Positions 1-6,186 of a DNA stretch of 9,110 nt are shown here, piece after piece. Origin of the DNA: Candidatus Omnitrophota bacterium. GTDB lineage: Bacteria > Ratteibacteria > UBA8468 > B48-G9 > JAFGKM01. Where the stretch lies: NCBI GenBank assembly GCA_023818745.1, contig JAMWBY010000053.1, positions 1-9,110 of the forward strand, in the 5' to 3' direction. The position numbers and the translations under genes are program-made. The notes beneath the pieces were generated by a model. The model did not search any database and had not been told where the DNA came from. It saw only the letters and a program-made list of their open reading frames with translations. How positions within the stretch are numbered: position 1 is the first letter of the stretch; every line of letters starts with the position of its first letter.

Positions 1-216
1 CTTATCTCAATACTTTTTAATTCTATTTCAGGAACAATTGCATATTTAATAAGAGACCTTATAAATTTAAAAATTGGAATTATTTTATCTATAAGTTCTG
101 TTATAGGTGCTCAAATTGGTGCTAAAATTGGAATAAAAACATCAAAAGAAAAACTTAAAAAATATTTCTCAATAATTTTAATAATTTCAGGTCTTTCAGT
201 TCTTTTTAAAACATAG
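1..216 (+). CDS. C-terminal end of a TauE/SafE-type membrane transporter (partial)
   Basis: The window opens inside an open frame of 71 codons that ends at TAG 214-216; the start lies outside the window. The visible protein holds two hydrophobic segments, about residues 23-45 and 57-70, separated by a basic loop (KTSKEKLKKY). The first segment contains the GAQIGAKIG glycine pattern. The order 'SSVIGAQIGAKIG, basic loop, final hydrophobic helix, stop' is characteristic of the C-terminus of the TauE/SafE (DUF81) family, integral inner-membrane proteins proposed to export sulfite, sulfoacetate or other organosulfur anions. Substrate cannot be judged from this fragment. No convincing intrinsic terminator follows, so some read-through into the flavodoxin operon is possible. 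The family assignment rests on a short stretch and could be wrong in favour of another small permease. Confidence 0.62.
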   Translation, partial: LISILFNSISGTIAYLIRDLINLKIGIILSISSVIGAQIGAKIGIKTSKEKLKKYFSIILIISGLSVLFKT

Positions 217-231
217 TTTGTTTTAAACAAA
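217..231. repeat. Perfect 15-base palindrome after the transporter gene
   Basis: TTTGTTT-T-AAACAAA is a perfect inverted repeat with a single central base, beginning immediately after the transporter stop codon and lying just upstream of the operon promoter. The central spacing is too short for an RNA hairpin with a full stem, and no T-run follows, so it is not a convincing terminator. It could be an operator half-site pair, but in DNA this rich in A and T such a palindrome can arise by chance. Confidence 0.3.
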
Positions 232-235
232 AATC

Positions 236-267
236 TGTTCGCGATAAAAGTAAAGATGTGATATAAT
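236..267 (+). promoter_or_regulatory. Extended -10 promoter for the flavodoxin-ileS operon
   Basis: A perfect TATAAT at 262-267 is preceded by TG and one base (TGATATAAT, 259-267), an extended -10 element. The -35 region is poor: the best hexamers at 17-20 base spacing (around 236-244, TGTTCGCGA) match TTGACA weakly, which fits an extended -10 promoter. Predicted transcription begins near 274, giving a leader of about 19 bases before ATG 293. That is too short for a T-box or other riboswitch. Confidence 0.6.
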
Positions 268-292
268 ATTAACTTTAAACAAGGATAACCTT

Positions 293-775
293 ATGAAAAA
301 AGGTAGAATTTTAATTATATATCATTCAAGAACAGGAAATACAAAAATTATGGCTGAAAGTGTTGCAGAGGGGGTTAAAGAAGAAGGGTTAGAATATGCC
401 TTAAAAAAAGTAGAAGAAACAAAAATTGAAGATTTACTTGAATTTGATGGAATAATTGTTGGCTCTCCTACATATTTCGGATTACCTTCTGCTGAAATTA
501 AAAAACTTTTTGATGATTCAGTTAAATATTATGGAAAACTTGAAGGTAAAATAGGAGGTGCTTTTACTTCTTCTGTAAATATTGGTGGTGGAAACGAGAC
601 AACAATAATGGGAATAATTCAAATGATGTTAATACATGGAATGATAATCCAGGGAACAACAAAATCAGACCATTATGGACCTGTTTCTATTGGCAGCCCA
701 AATGATAAAATAAAAAAAGATTGTAAAGAACTTGGAAAGAGAATAGCAAAACTTGTAAAGAAAATTAGGGGATAA
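293..775 (+). CDS. WrbA-like flavodoxin-fold FMN protein
   Basis: This 160-residue soluble protein is predicted to bind FMN and to act as a small flavodoxin or NAD(P)H:quinone-type reductase. The phosphate-binding loop is HSRTGNT at residues 11-17. GSPTYFG at 57-63 corresponds to the WrbA GTPTRFG loop, and FTSSVNIGGGNETTI at 91-105 matches the WrbA segment ending in GGQETT. HGMIIQG at 115-121 matches the WrbA HGM motif. It is shorter than typical WrbA (about 200 residues), so a generic flavodoxin family name is safer than wrbA. ATG 293 is preceded by AAGGA at 281-285 with a 7-base spacer. It is the first gene of an operon, and its terminal AGGGGATAA supplies the ribosome binding site for ileS one base after its stop. 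The physiological electron donor and acceptor cannot be told. Confidence 0.85.
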   Translation: MKKGRILIIYHSRTGNTKIMAESVAEGVKEEGLEYALKKVEETKIEDLLEFDGIIVGSPTYFGLPSAEIKKLFDDSVKYYGKLEGKIGGAFTSSVNIGGGNETTIMGIIQMMLIHGMIIQGTTKSDHYGPVSIGSPNDKIKKDCKELGKRIAKLVKKIRG

Positions 776-776
776 A

Positions 777-3521
777 ATGGACTATTCAAAAACAGTTTAC
801 TTACCCAAAACAGATTTTCCTATGAAAGCAAATTTAAGCCAGAGGGAACCAGAAATACTTAAATTATGGGATAAACTTGATATATACAACAAAATACTTG
901 AAAAAAATAAAGAAAAACCATCTTATATACTTCATGATGGCCCTCCATATGCAAATGGTCATATACATTTAGGAACTGCTTTAAACAAAATTTTAAAAGA
1001 TATAGTATTTAAATATAAATCTTTTTGTGGTTTTTATACTCCTTTTAAACCTGGATGGGATTGTCATGGTATGCCTATTGAACATCAAATCTTTAAAGAA
1101 ATTGGGAAGAAAAAAAATGAAGTTGATATACTTAGTTTTAGAAAAAGAGCAGAAGAATATGCAATAAAATTTGCCAATATTCAAAAACAAGAATTTAAAC
1201 GTCTTGGTGTTTTTGCTGACTGGGAAAATCCTTATCTTACATTAACACCATCCTATGAAAGTGAAATTATAAAAGCATTTGGAGAACTTGCACTTAAAGG
1301 ATTTATTTATCAGACATATAAGCCAATATATTGGTGTATCAATTGTGAAACTGCTCTTGCTGAAGCAGAAATTGAGTATTATGAAAAAAAATCACCTTCA
1401 ATTTTTGTAAAATTTAAAGTTATTGATGATAAAAATAAAGGACTTGGAGAAAATTCATATTTTTTAATCTGGACAACAACTCCATGGACTCTTCCTGGAA
1501 ATACAGGAATAATGGTTCATCCTAATTTTAAATATGTTTTAACTCAATTAAACAACGAAAAAATTATAATCGCAGAAAATAGAAAAGAAGAAATTGAAAA
1601 AATAACCGGAAAGAAGTTAAATATTTTGCAAGAATTTAAAGGAAATGAACTTGAAGGTATAATCTGTAAAAATCCTTTACTTGATAGAGAATCAAAAGTT
1701 GTCGTTGCTGATTTTGTTTCAGGAGAAGAAGGAACTGGATGTGTCCATACTGCTCCTGGACATGGAGAAGAGGATTACTATATAGGAATAAAAAATAACC
1801 TTCCCATCTTATCTCCTGTCAATGAAAAAGGTGAGTTTACAGAAGAAATTGAAGAGTTTAAAGGAATAAATGTTTTTAAAGCAGACCCAATAATAATTGA
1901 AAAACTTAAAAAGAATGATTCTCTACTTTCAAGTGGCGAAATAACACATTCTTATCCATTTTGCTGGAGATGTAAAAAACCTGTTATATACAGAAGCACA
2001 AAACAATGGTTTTTAAAAATAGACCATAAAAATTTAAGAGATAAAATGTTAACCCAGATAAAAAGTGTAAAATGGTTTCCACCAGAAGGAGAAAATAGAA
2101 TAACTTCTATGATTTCTTTAAGACCTGATTGGTGCTTATCAAGACAACGACTATGGGGTGTTTTTATACCTGTATTTTATTGTAAAAATTGTGCCAAAGC
2201 CGTAATAACTAAAGAAACGATTGAAAATATTTACAATCTTGTTAAAAAGTTCGGTTCTAATATATGGATAGAAAAAAAAGAAGAGGAAATTTTACCAGAA
2301 AGTTTTAAATGTCCATTCTGTAATAGCAAAAATTTTAAAAAAGAAATGGATATACTTGATGTATGGTTTGATTCAGGAGTAAGTCACCTTGCTGTGTTAA
2401 AAGAAGAAAATAATTTAAAATGGCCAAGTGACCTATATCTTGAAGGTTCAGACCAGCATAGAGGTTGGTTTCAAACTTCTCTAATAACCTCTGTTGCCAT
2501 TTTTGAAAAAGCACCATATAAATCTGTTTTAACACATGGTTTTGTTGTTGATGGAGAGGGAAGAAAGATGTCAAAGTCGCTTGGGAATGTTATAACTCCT
2601 GATGAAATAATTAAAAATTATGGTGCTGAAATTTTAAGATTGTGGAGTGTGTTTGAAAATTATCAAGAAGATATAAGAATTTCAGATGAAATTATAAAAA
2701 ATGTTGTGAATAGATATAGAGTTATAAGAAATACAATAAGATTTTTACTCGGGAATTTATACGATTTTAAAAAACAGGATGAAATACCTTATGATGAACT
2801 TTTTGAAGTTGATAAATGGGCTATTGAAAAATTAAAGGAGTTAAAAAAGAAAGTGAATGAACAATATGAAAATTTTTCATTTAATAAGATATTTGAAGAA
2901 ATTTACAATTTTGCCAACATATCTCTTTCTGCATTTTATCTTGATTATCTTAAAGATAGATTATATACTTACTCAAAAAACTCAATAGAAAGAAAGGCAG
3001 CTCAAACTGTTTTATATAAAATTCTTATAACTCTTCTTCCTTTGATAGCACCAATTCTATCATTTACAGCAGAAGAAAGTTACCAATTTCTCCCATTTGA
3101 AAAAAAAGAAAGTATATTTCTTGAGGATTGGCCTGAAATTGAAAAAATAGATAATCAATTACTTGAAAGATGGAATAAATTTTTTGAAATAAGGAAAATT
3201 GTTCTTAAAAAAATTGAAGAAAAAAGAGAACAAAAGATAATAGGTAGTTCACTTGAAAGTAAAGTAATTATAAAGTGTGATAAAGAAACAACTGAATTTT
3301 TAAAATCATTTTATAAAATAAATACATTATTTATCGTTTCAGAAGTTGAAATTTTAGAATCAGAAAATTTTGAAGTTATAGTTGAAAAAACAAAAAACAA
3401 AAAGTGTCAGAGATGCTGGGTATATTTTCCTGAGGTTGGTAAAGACGAAAAATATCCAGAACTATGTGACAAATGTATAAATGTTATAAAAAAAGATGGA
3501 ATATTTAATAGATGGGCTTAA
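777..3521 (+). CDS. ileS: Isoleucyl-tRNA synthetase, bacterial type
   Basis: This is a full-length cytosolic class I aminoacyl-tRNA synthetase of 914 residues that charges tRNA(Ile) with isoleucine and edits misactivated valine. The HIGH signature appears as HIHLG (62-66) within GPPYANGHIHLG, and KMSKS lies at 597-601. The editing (CP1) domain is present, with WTTTPWTLPGN and GTGCVHTAPGHGEEDY. A C-terminal zinc finger is intact: C877 and C880 (CQRC), then C897 and C900 (CDKC). Further CxxC pairs (CINC, CKNC with CPFC) are the usual internal zinc sites of bacterial IleS. Length is slightly below the roughly 930-940 of Escherichia coli IleS. The AGGGGA ribosome binding site lies at the end of the preceding flavodoxin gene, and the last 26 bases overlap the start of the NYN gene. 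I see no T-box leader. No essential motif is missing. Confidence 0.98.
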   Translation: MDYSKTVYLPKTDFPMKANLSQREPEILKLWDKLDIYNKILEKNKEKPSYILHDGPPYANGHIHLGTALNKILKDIVFKYKSFCGFYTPFKPGWDCHGMPIEHQIFKEIGKKKNEVDILSFRKRAEEYAIKFANIQKQEFKRLGVFADWENPYLTLTPSYESEIIKAFGELALKGFIYQTYKPIYWCINCETALAEAEIEYYEKKSPSIFVKFKVIDDKNKGLGENSYFLIWTTTPWTLPGNTGIMVHPNFKYVLTQLNNEKIIIAENRKEEIEKITGKKLNILQEFKGNELEGIICKNPLLDRESKVVVADFVSGEEGTGCVHTAPGHGEEDYYIGIKNNLPILSPVNEKGEFTEEIEEFKGINVFKADPIIIEKLKKNDSLLSSGEITHSYPFCWRCKKPVIYRSTKQWFLKIDHKNLRDKMLTQIKSVKWFPPEGENRITSMISLRPDWCLSRQRLWGVFIPVFYCKNCAKAVITKETIENIYNLVKKFGSNIWIEKKEEEILPESFKCPFCNSKNFKKEMDILDVWFDSGVSHLAVLKEENNLKWPSDLYLEGSDQHRGWFQTSLITSVAIFEKAPYKSVLTHGFVVDGEGRKMSKSLGNVITPDEIIKNYGAEILRLWSVFENYQEDIRISDEIIKNVVNRYRVIRNTIRFLLGNLYDFKKQDEIPYDELFEVDKWAIEKLKELKKKVNEQYENFSFNKIFEEIYNFANISLSAFYLDYLKDRLYTYSKNSIERKAAQTVLYKILITLLPLIAPILSFTAEESYQFLPFEKKESIFLEDWPEIEKIDNQLLERWNKFFEIRKIVLKKIEEKREQKIIGSSLESKVIIKCDKETTEFLKSFYKINTLFIVSEVEILESENFEVIVEKTKNKKCQRCWVYFPEVGKDEKYPELCDKCINVIKKDGIFNRWA

Positions 3522-4005
3522 TGTAATAAAATCAAGTTTTATAAAGAAATATGGGAAAAAAACTATTGAATTTAGCAAAGAATTTCTTATTGATATCCTT
3601 GAAAAATATAAAAGAAAACATCCTTCTATTGAAATAACAGTTGTATTTGATGGAGCCCCTTCTTCTTTTGATATATATAGAGAAAAAAGAATAAAGATTG
3701 TTTTTTCTCAAGATATAACAGCGGATGAAAAAATAAGAAAAATTCTTGAAAATAAAAAAAATAAAAACAAAATCTATGTTGTTTCAGATGACAGAGAAAT
3801 AGGAGAATTTACAAAAATTCTTGGTGGCAATATCTTTAAAGTAAAAGAATTCCTTGATATAGTTTTTCCTACTACCAAAAAAGAAAAATCAGATAATTCT
3901 AAAAATCTTAATTACAAAACAAAAATTGAAATTGAAAATGAACTGGAAAGACATTATGAAGAAAAAATTAGAAAAAATAGAAGAGAAATTAATAAAATTC
4001 CTTGA
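3496..4005 (+). CDS. YacP/Rae1-type NYN-domain endoribonuclease
   Basis: This 169-residue protein has an NYN (PIN-like) domain of the YacP/DUF901 family; Bacillus subtilis Rae1 (YacP) is a ribosome-associated mRNA endonuclease. The fold's acidic positions can be followed: D6 in LIDGLNV, D52 in VVFDGAPSS, D77 in the TADEKI segment and D98/D99 in VVSDDRE, then the KVKEFLDIV end of the domain near residue 123. Residues 125-169 form a highly charged, low-complexity tail rich in K, E, N and R, likely helical or disordered and suited to RNA or partner binding. The start is fixed by the conserved first strand (MEYLIDGLNV), which lies inside the last 26 bases of ileS. No clear ribosome binding site precedes it, so translational coupling to ileS is likely. 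The last 50 bases overlap the translin-family gene. The RNA target is unknown. Confidence 0.85.
   Translation: MEYLIDGLNVIKSSFIKKYGKKTIEFSKEFLIDILEKYKRKHPSIEITVVFDGAPSSFDIYREKRIKIVFSQDITADEKIRKILENKKNKNKIYVVSDDREIGEFTKILGGNIFKVKEFLDIVFPTTKKEKSDNSKNLNYKTKIEIENELERHYEEKIRKNRREINKIP
3945..3950 (+). promoter_or_regulatory. Ribosome binding site that sets the translin-family start
   Basis: GGAAAG lies 5 bases before ATG 3956, inside the NYN coding region. The same open frame could begin at TTG 3926 or ATG 3938, but neither of those has a comparable purine-rich site, and the family's conserved helices begin only after residue 1 of the 3956 start. I therefore place the start at 3956. Confidence 0.6.
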
Positions 4006-4552
4006 CCAAGAGGATGAAATAAGAGAGAAAAGTTTAAAAGTTTTAAGAGAAATTACAAGGAAAATATCTTCTGCAATAAAAAATATCCACAAAGGTCAAA
4101 TTAAAGAAAGTAAAAAGGACATTGATGCTTGTATAATAAAACTAAAAAAACTCAAAAAAAATTTAAAAAAATATCCAGAAATTTATTATCAAGGATTTTT
4201 ACATCAAACAGAAAAAGAAGTTGTTGAAGCAAAAGCAACATTAACAATTATAGAAAAAAAAGATATTCCTGATTTGGATGATTTTGACTCTTTAAGTTAT
4301 ATTCATGGTCTTGCTGAATCAATTGGAGAAATAAGAAGATTTATACTTGATAAAATGAGAAAAGAAGATTCTAAAGATTTAGATGATTATTTAGAAATTA
4401 TGGAAGAGATATATTTTTTCCTTTTAAATTTCTCTTATCCAGATGCAATAACAAGGTCTTTAAGAAAACAGATTGATTATGTAAGAGGGATTGTTGAAAA
4501 AACAAGAGGAGAAATTACAACCTTTTATTTGTTTAAGAAAAAAGCAACATAA
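3956..4552 (+). CDS. Translin-family (COG2178-like) RNA-binding protein, TRAX-like
   Basis: The protein has 198 residues and is almost entirely alpha-helical in appearance, without membrane segments. It matches the prokaryotic translin family best known from archaea. Recognisable landmarks are YYQGFLHQTEKEVVEA (about 77-92), YIHGLAESIGEIRRF (115-129), MEEIYFFLLNFSYPDA (149-164) and a closing RGEITTFY. Eukaryotic translin and TRAX form the C3PO complex, which degrades passenger-strand siRNA and processes tRNA. TRAX catalysis uses a glutamate pair in a QEYVEA-like helix, and here KEVVEA provides E88 and E91 in the same spacing, so metal-dependent RNase activity is plausible. ATG 3956 is chosen because GGAAAG precedes it; longer in-frame starts exist at 3938 and at TTG 3926. 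It overlaps the NYN nuclease gene by 50 bases, implying coupled synthesis and perhaps joint function. Its final 28 bases overlap the convergent larB. Confidence 0.83.
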   Translation: MKKKLEKIEEKLIKFLDQEDEIREKSLKVLREITRKISSAIKNIHKGQIKESKKDIDACIIKLKKLKKNLKKYPEIYYQGFLHQTEKEVVEAKATLTIIEKKDIPDLDDFDSLSYIHGLAESIGEIRRFILDKMRKEDSKDLDDYLEIMEEIYFFLLNFSYPDAITRSLRKQIDYVRGIVEKTRGEITTFYLFKKKAT

Positions 4553-5274
4553 GCAAAAAAAGCCGCACCAAATCCATTATTTATATTAACAACTACAACA
4601 TTGGGAGAACAAGAATTTAACATTGTTAATAAAGGCGCAATACCATTTAAATTTATACCATACCCAATTGAAGTAGGAACAGCAATAACCGGTTTTGATG
4701 TAAGTCCCCCAACAACACTTGGCAAGGCACCTTCCATTCCAGCGACAACTATTAAACATTTTGCTTTATCTAAAATTTCTATTTTATCAATTAATCTATG
4801 AATTCCTGCAACTCCTGCATCATAAATCCTTTCAACTTTAATCCCTAAAATTTCAAGTGTTATCGCAGATTCTTCTGAAATTGGCATATCAGAAGTCCCA
4901 GCAGAAATAACACATACATAACCATCTTTCTTTTCTTTCTCTTTCTTAAAAGTTAAAATTTTTGGAATTTTAAAGTAAATTATATCAGGAAATTTCTTTT
5001 TAATCTCTTTGGCAACATTTTCTTCCACTTTTGTAACAATTATGTTTGAATGGTGTTGTCTTATTTCCGATATTATTTTTTTTAGTTGTTGGGTTGATTT
5101 ATTTGCTCCATATACAACCTCTGGAAAGTTAAATTTTAATGTTCTTAAACTATCAATTTTAGCAAAGTCAATATCTTTATAGGGTAAATATCTTAAATTC
5201 TCAATAAATTCTTCTTCTTTTATCTTTCCATTTTTATAATCATTTAATAATTTTTTTATTCTTTCTCTCTCCAT
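4525..5274 (-). CDS. larB: Nickel-pincer cofactor biosynthesis protein LarB
   Basis: LarB (249 residues) carries out the first step of nickel-pincer nucleotide cofactor synthesis: it carboxylates the pyridinium ring of nicotinic acid adenine dinucleotide and hydrolyses the phosphoanhydride, giving the dicarboxylated mononucleotide later sulfurated by LarE and metallated by LarC. The N-terminal region (1-110) includes FPEVVYGANKS (50-60), a LarB signature. Residues 117-245 form the PurE/AIRC-like domain, with SAGTSDMP (124-131), YDAGVAGIHR (151-160), GMEGALPSVVGG (179-190) and PTSIGYG (200-206). C222 in NSCSPNV corresponds to the catalytic cysteine reported to form a cysteinyl-pyridine intermediate. 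Its ATG overlaps the htpX stop (TAATG), so translation is probably coupled, and its own ribosome binding site is weak. The 3' end overlaps the convergent translin gene by 28 bases. larC, larE and a lactate racemase are not in the window. Confidence 0.93.
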   Translation of the reverse strand: MERERIKKLLNDYKNGKIKEEEFIENLRYLPYKDIDFAKIDSLRTLKFNFPEVVYGANKSTQQLKKIISEIRQHHSNIIVTKVEENVAKEIKKKFPDIIYFKIPKILTFKKEKEKKDGYVCVISAGTSDMPISEESAITLEILGIKVERIYDAGVAGIHRLIDKIEILDKAKCLIVVAGMEGALPSVVGGLTSKPVIAVPTSIGYGINLNGIAPLLTMLNSCSPNVVVVNINNGFGAAFFAYVAFFLNK

Positions 5275-6128
5275 TAAATTATCATACTTTCAAGTCGTTT
5301 TATCCTTTCCTCAATAGGAGGGTGCGTTGAAAATAAGGCAAATATATCTTTACCTGAAAATGGACTTACTATAAACAGATGAGATGTAGCAGGATTAGCA
5401 TTATTCATAGGATATCTTCTGACACCATAGGCAAGTTTTCTCAATGCATTCGCAAGATATAAGGGATTACCTGATATTTTGGCACCACCTTCATCAGAAA
5501 GAAATTCTCTTGAACGAGAAATCGCAAGTTGAATTATTAAAGCAGCAATAGGTGCTAAAATTGCAAATAGTAAAATTGAAAAAAGTTGAAAAACATTCCC
5601 TTTATTTCTATTATCCCTATTCACTGTCCCAAAAAATGCTATATATTGAAGCATCCTTGCAAGAAAAGTAATCGCACCTGCTATTGTTGCTGCAATTGTC
5701 GCTATAAGTATATCCCTGTTTTTTATATGAGCCAACTCATGAGAAATGACTCCCTTAAGTTCATTTTCATCAAGTAATTCAATTATTCCTGTTGTTAAAG
5801 CAACAACAGCATTTTCTGGATTTCTTCCAGTAGCAAAAGCATTTGGAGTTGATGAATTTATTATATAAACTTTTGGTTTTGGAATTCCAGCAGATTGAGC
5901 AAGTTGAGCAACTATTGAATGTAAATATGGTTCTTCATTTTCTTTAACTTGTTTTGCTCTATACATAGCAAGAACAATCTTATCACTGAAGAAGTAAGAA
6001 ATCCAGTTAAGCAAGAAAGCAAAAATTAAAGCAGTTATCATACCACTTTTACCAAAAAATCCACCTATCCAAATAAGAATAACTGTTAAAATTCCAAGCA
6101 AAAAATATGTCTTTAATCTATTTCCCAT
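5274..6128 (-). CDS. htpX: HtpX-like M48 membrane zinc metalloprotease
   Basis: HtpX (284 residues) is an integral inner-membrane protease whose catalytic domain faces the cytoplasm and takes part in membrane-protein quality control, often beside FtsH. Zinc ligands are visible: H130 and H134 with catalytic E131 in ISHELAHIKNRD, and E208 in SREFLSDEGGA. Hydrophobic segments lie at about 7-24, 29-50, 140-163 and 184-203, the usual four-helix layout. The substrate-groove NAFATG motif (96-101) and the C-terminal FSTHPPIEERIKRLE are standard for the family, and length is typical. ATG 6128 is preceded by AAGGAGG at 6137-6143 with an 8-base spacer and by a good promoter. The gene ends in a one-base overlap with larB. 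No Cpx-like or heat-shock operator is recognisable, so stress regulation cannot be inferred. Confidence 0.96.
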   Translation of the reverse strand: MGNRLKTYFLLGILTVILIWIGGFFGKSGMITALIFAFLLNWISYFFSDKIVLAMYRAKQVKENEEPYLHSIVAQLAQSAGIPKPKVYIINSSTPNAFATGRNPENAVVALTTGIIELLDENELKGVISHELAHIKNRDILIATIAATIAGAITFLARMLQYIAFFGTVNRDNRNKGNVFQLFSILLFAILAPIAALIIQLAISRSREFLSDEGGAKISGNPLYLANALRKLAYGVRRYPMNNANPATSHLFIVSPFSGKDIFALFSTHPPIEERIKRLESMII

Positions 6129-6136
6129 TTTTTAAA

Positions 6137-6181
6137 CCTCCTTTTTTATATTATTATACTTAAATTGGAAAGAATAGTAAA
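6137..6181 (-). promoter_or_regulatory. Promoter and ribosome binding site of htpX-larB
   Basis: Reading the minus strand, a TTTACT -35 element (6181-6176, four of six consensus bases) is separated by 17 bases from a perfect TATAAT -10 (6158-6153). AAGGAGG (6143-6137) follows and then ATG 6128. Transcription should begin near 6146, giving a leader of about 20 bases. The -35 begins only six bases after the stop codon of the upstream membrane-protein gene, which has no terminator of its own, so htpX-larB may also receive read-through. Confidence 0.65.
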
Positions 6182-6186
6182 TTACC

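Noticed and set aside
217..231. TTTGTTTTAAACAAA as an intrinsic terminator of the transporter gene
   Set aside because: One-base centre, no G-C-rich stem and no following T-run; listed only as a palindrome.
217..292. T-box or other riboswitch upstream of the ileS operon
   Set aside because: Only 76 bases lie between genes, and the predicted leader after the -10 element is about 19 bases; no specifier hairpin or T-box sequence is visible.
993..1190. Minus-strand open frame opposite ileS, together with similar ones at 2335-2574 and 3889-4092
   Set aside because: AT-rich antisense frames without ribosome binding sites, inside genes with clear family motifs.
3926..3955. Longer N-terminus for the translin-family protein from TTG 3926 or ATG 3938
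   Set aside because: No ribosome binding site for those starts, while ATG 3956 has GGAAAG five bases upstream; the extra residues match nothing in the family. ATG 3938 remains possible.
3496..4552. Toxin-antitoxin module of PIN/NYN type
   Set aside because: The NYN domain is of the YacP housekeeping type and the partner is a translin-family protein, not a small DNA-binding antitoxin; the order and position behind ileS do not fit a mobile toxin-antitoxin locus.
4601..4801. 66-codon open frame on the plus strand opposite larB
   Set aside because: It lies fully within a certain larB and resembles no family; a shadow of the real gene.
5586..5777. Cysteine-rich 63-codon open frame on the plus strand, opposite htpX
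   Set aside because: The CxCCCxC-like run is the mirror of codons for small and hydrophobic residues in the third membrane segment of htpX; no ribosome binding site and htpX is certain.
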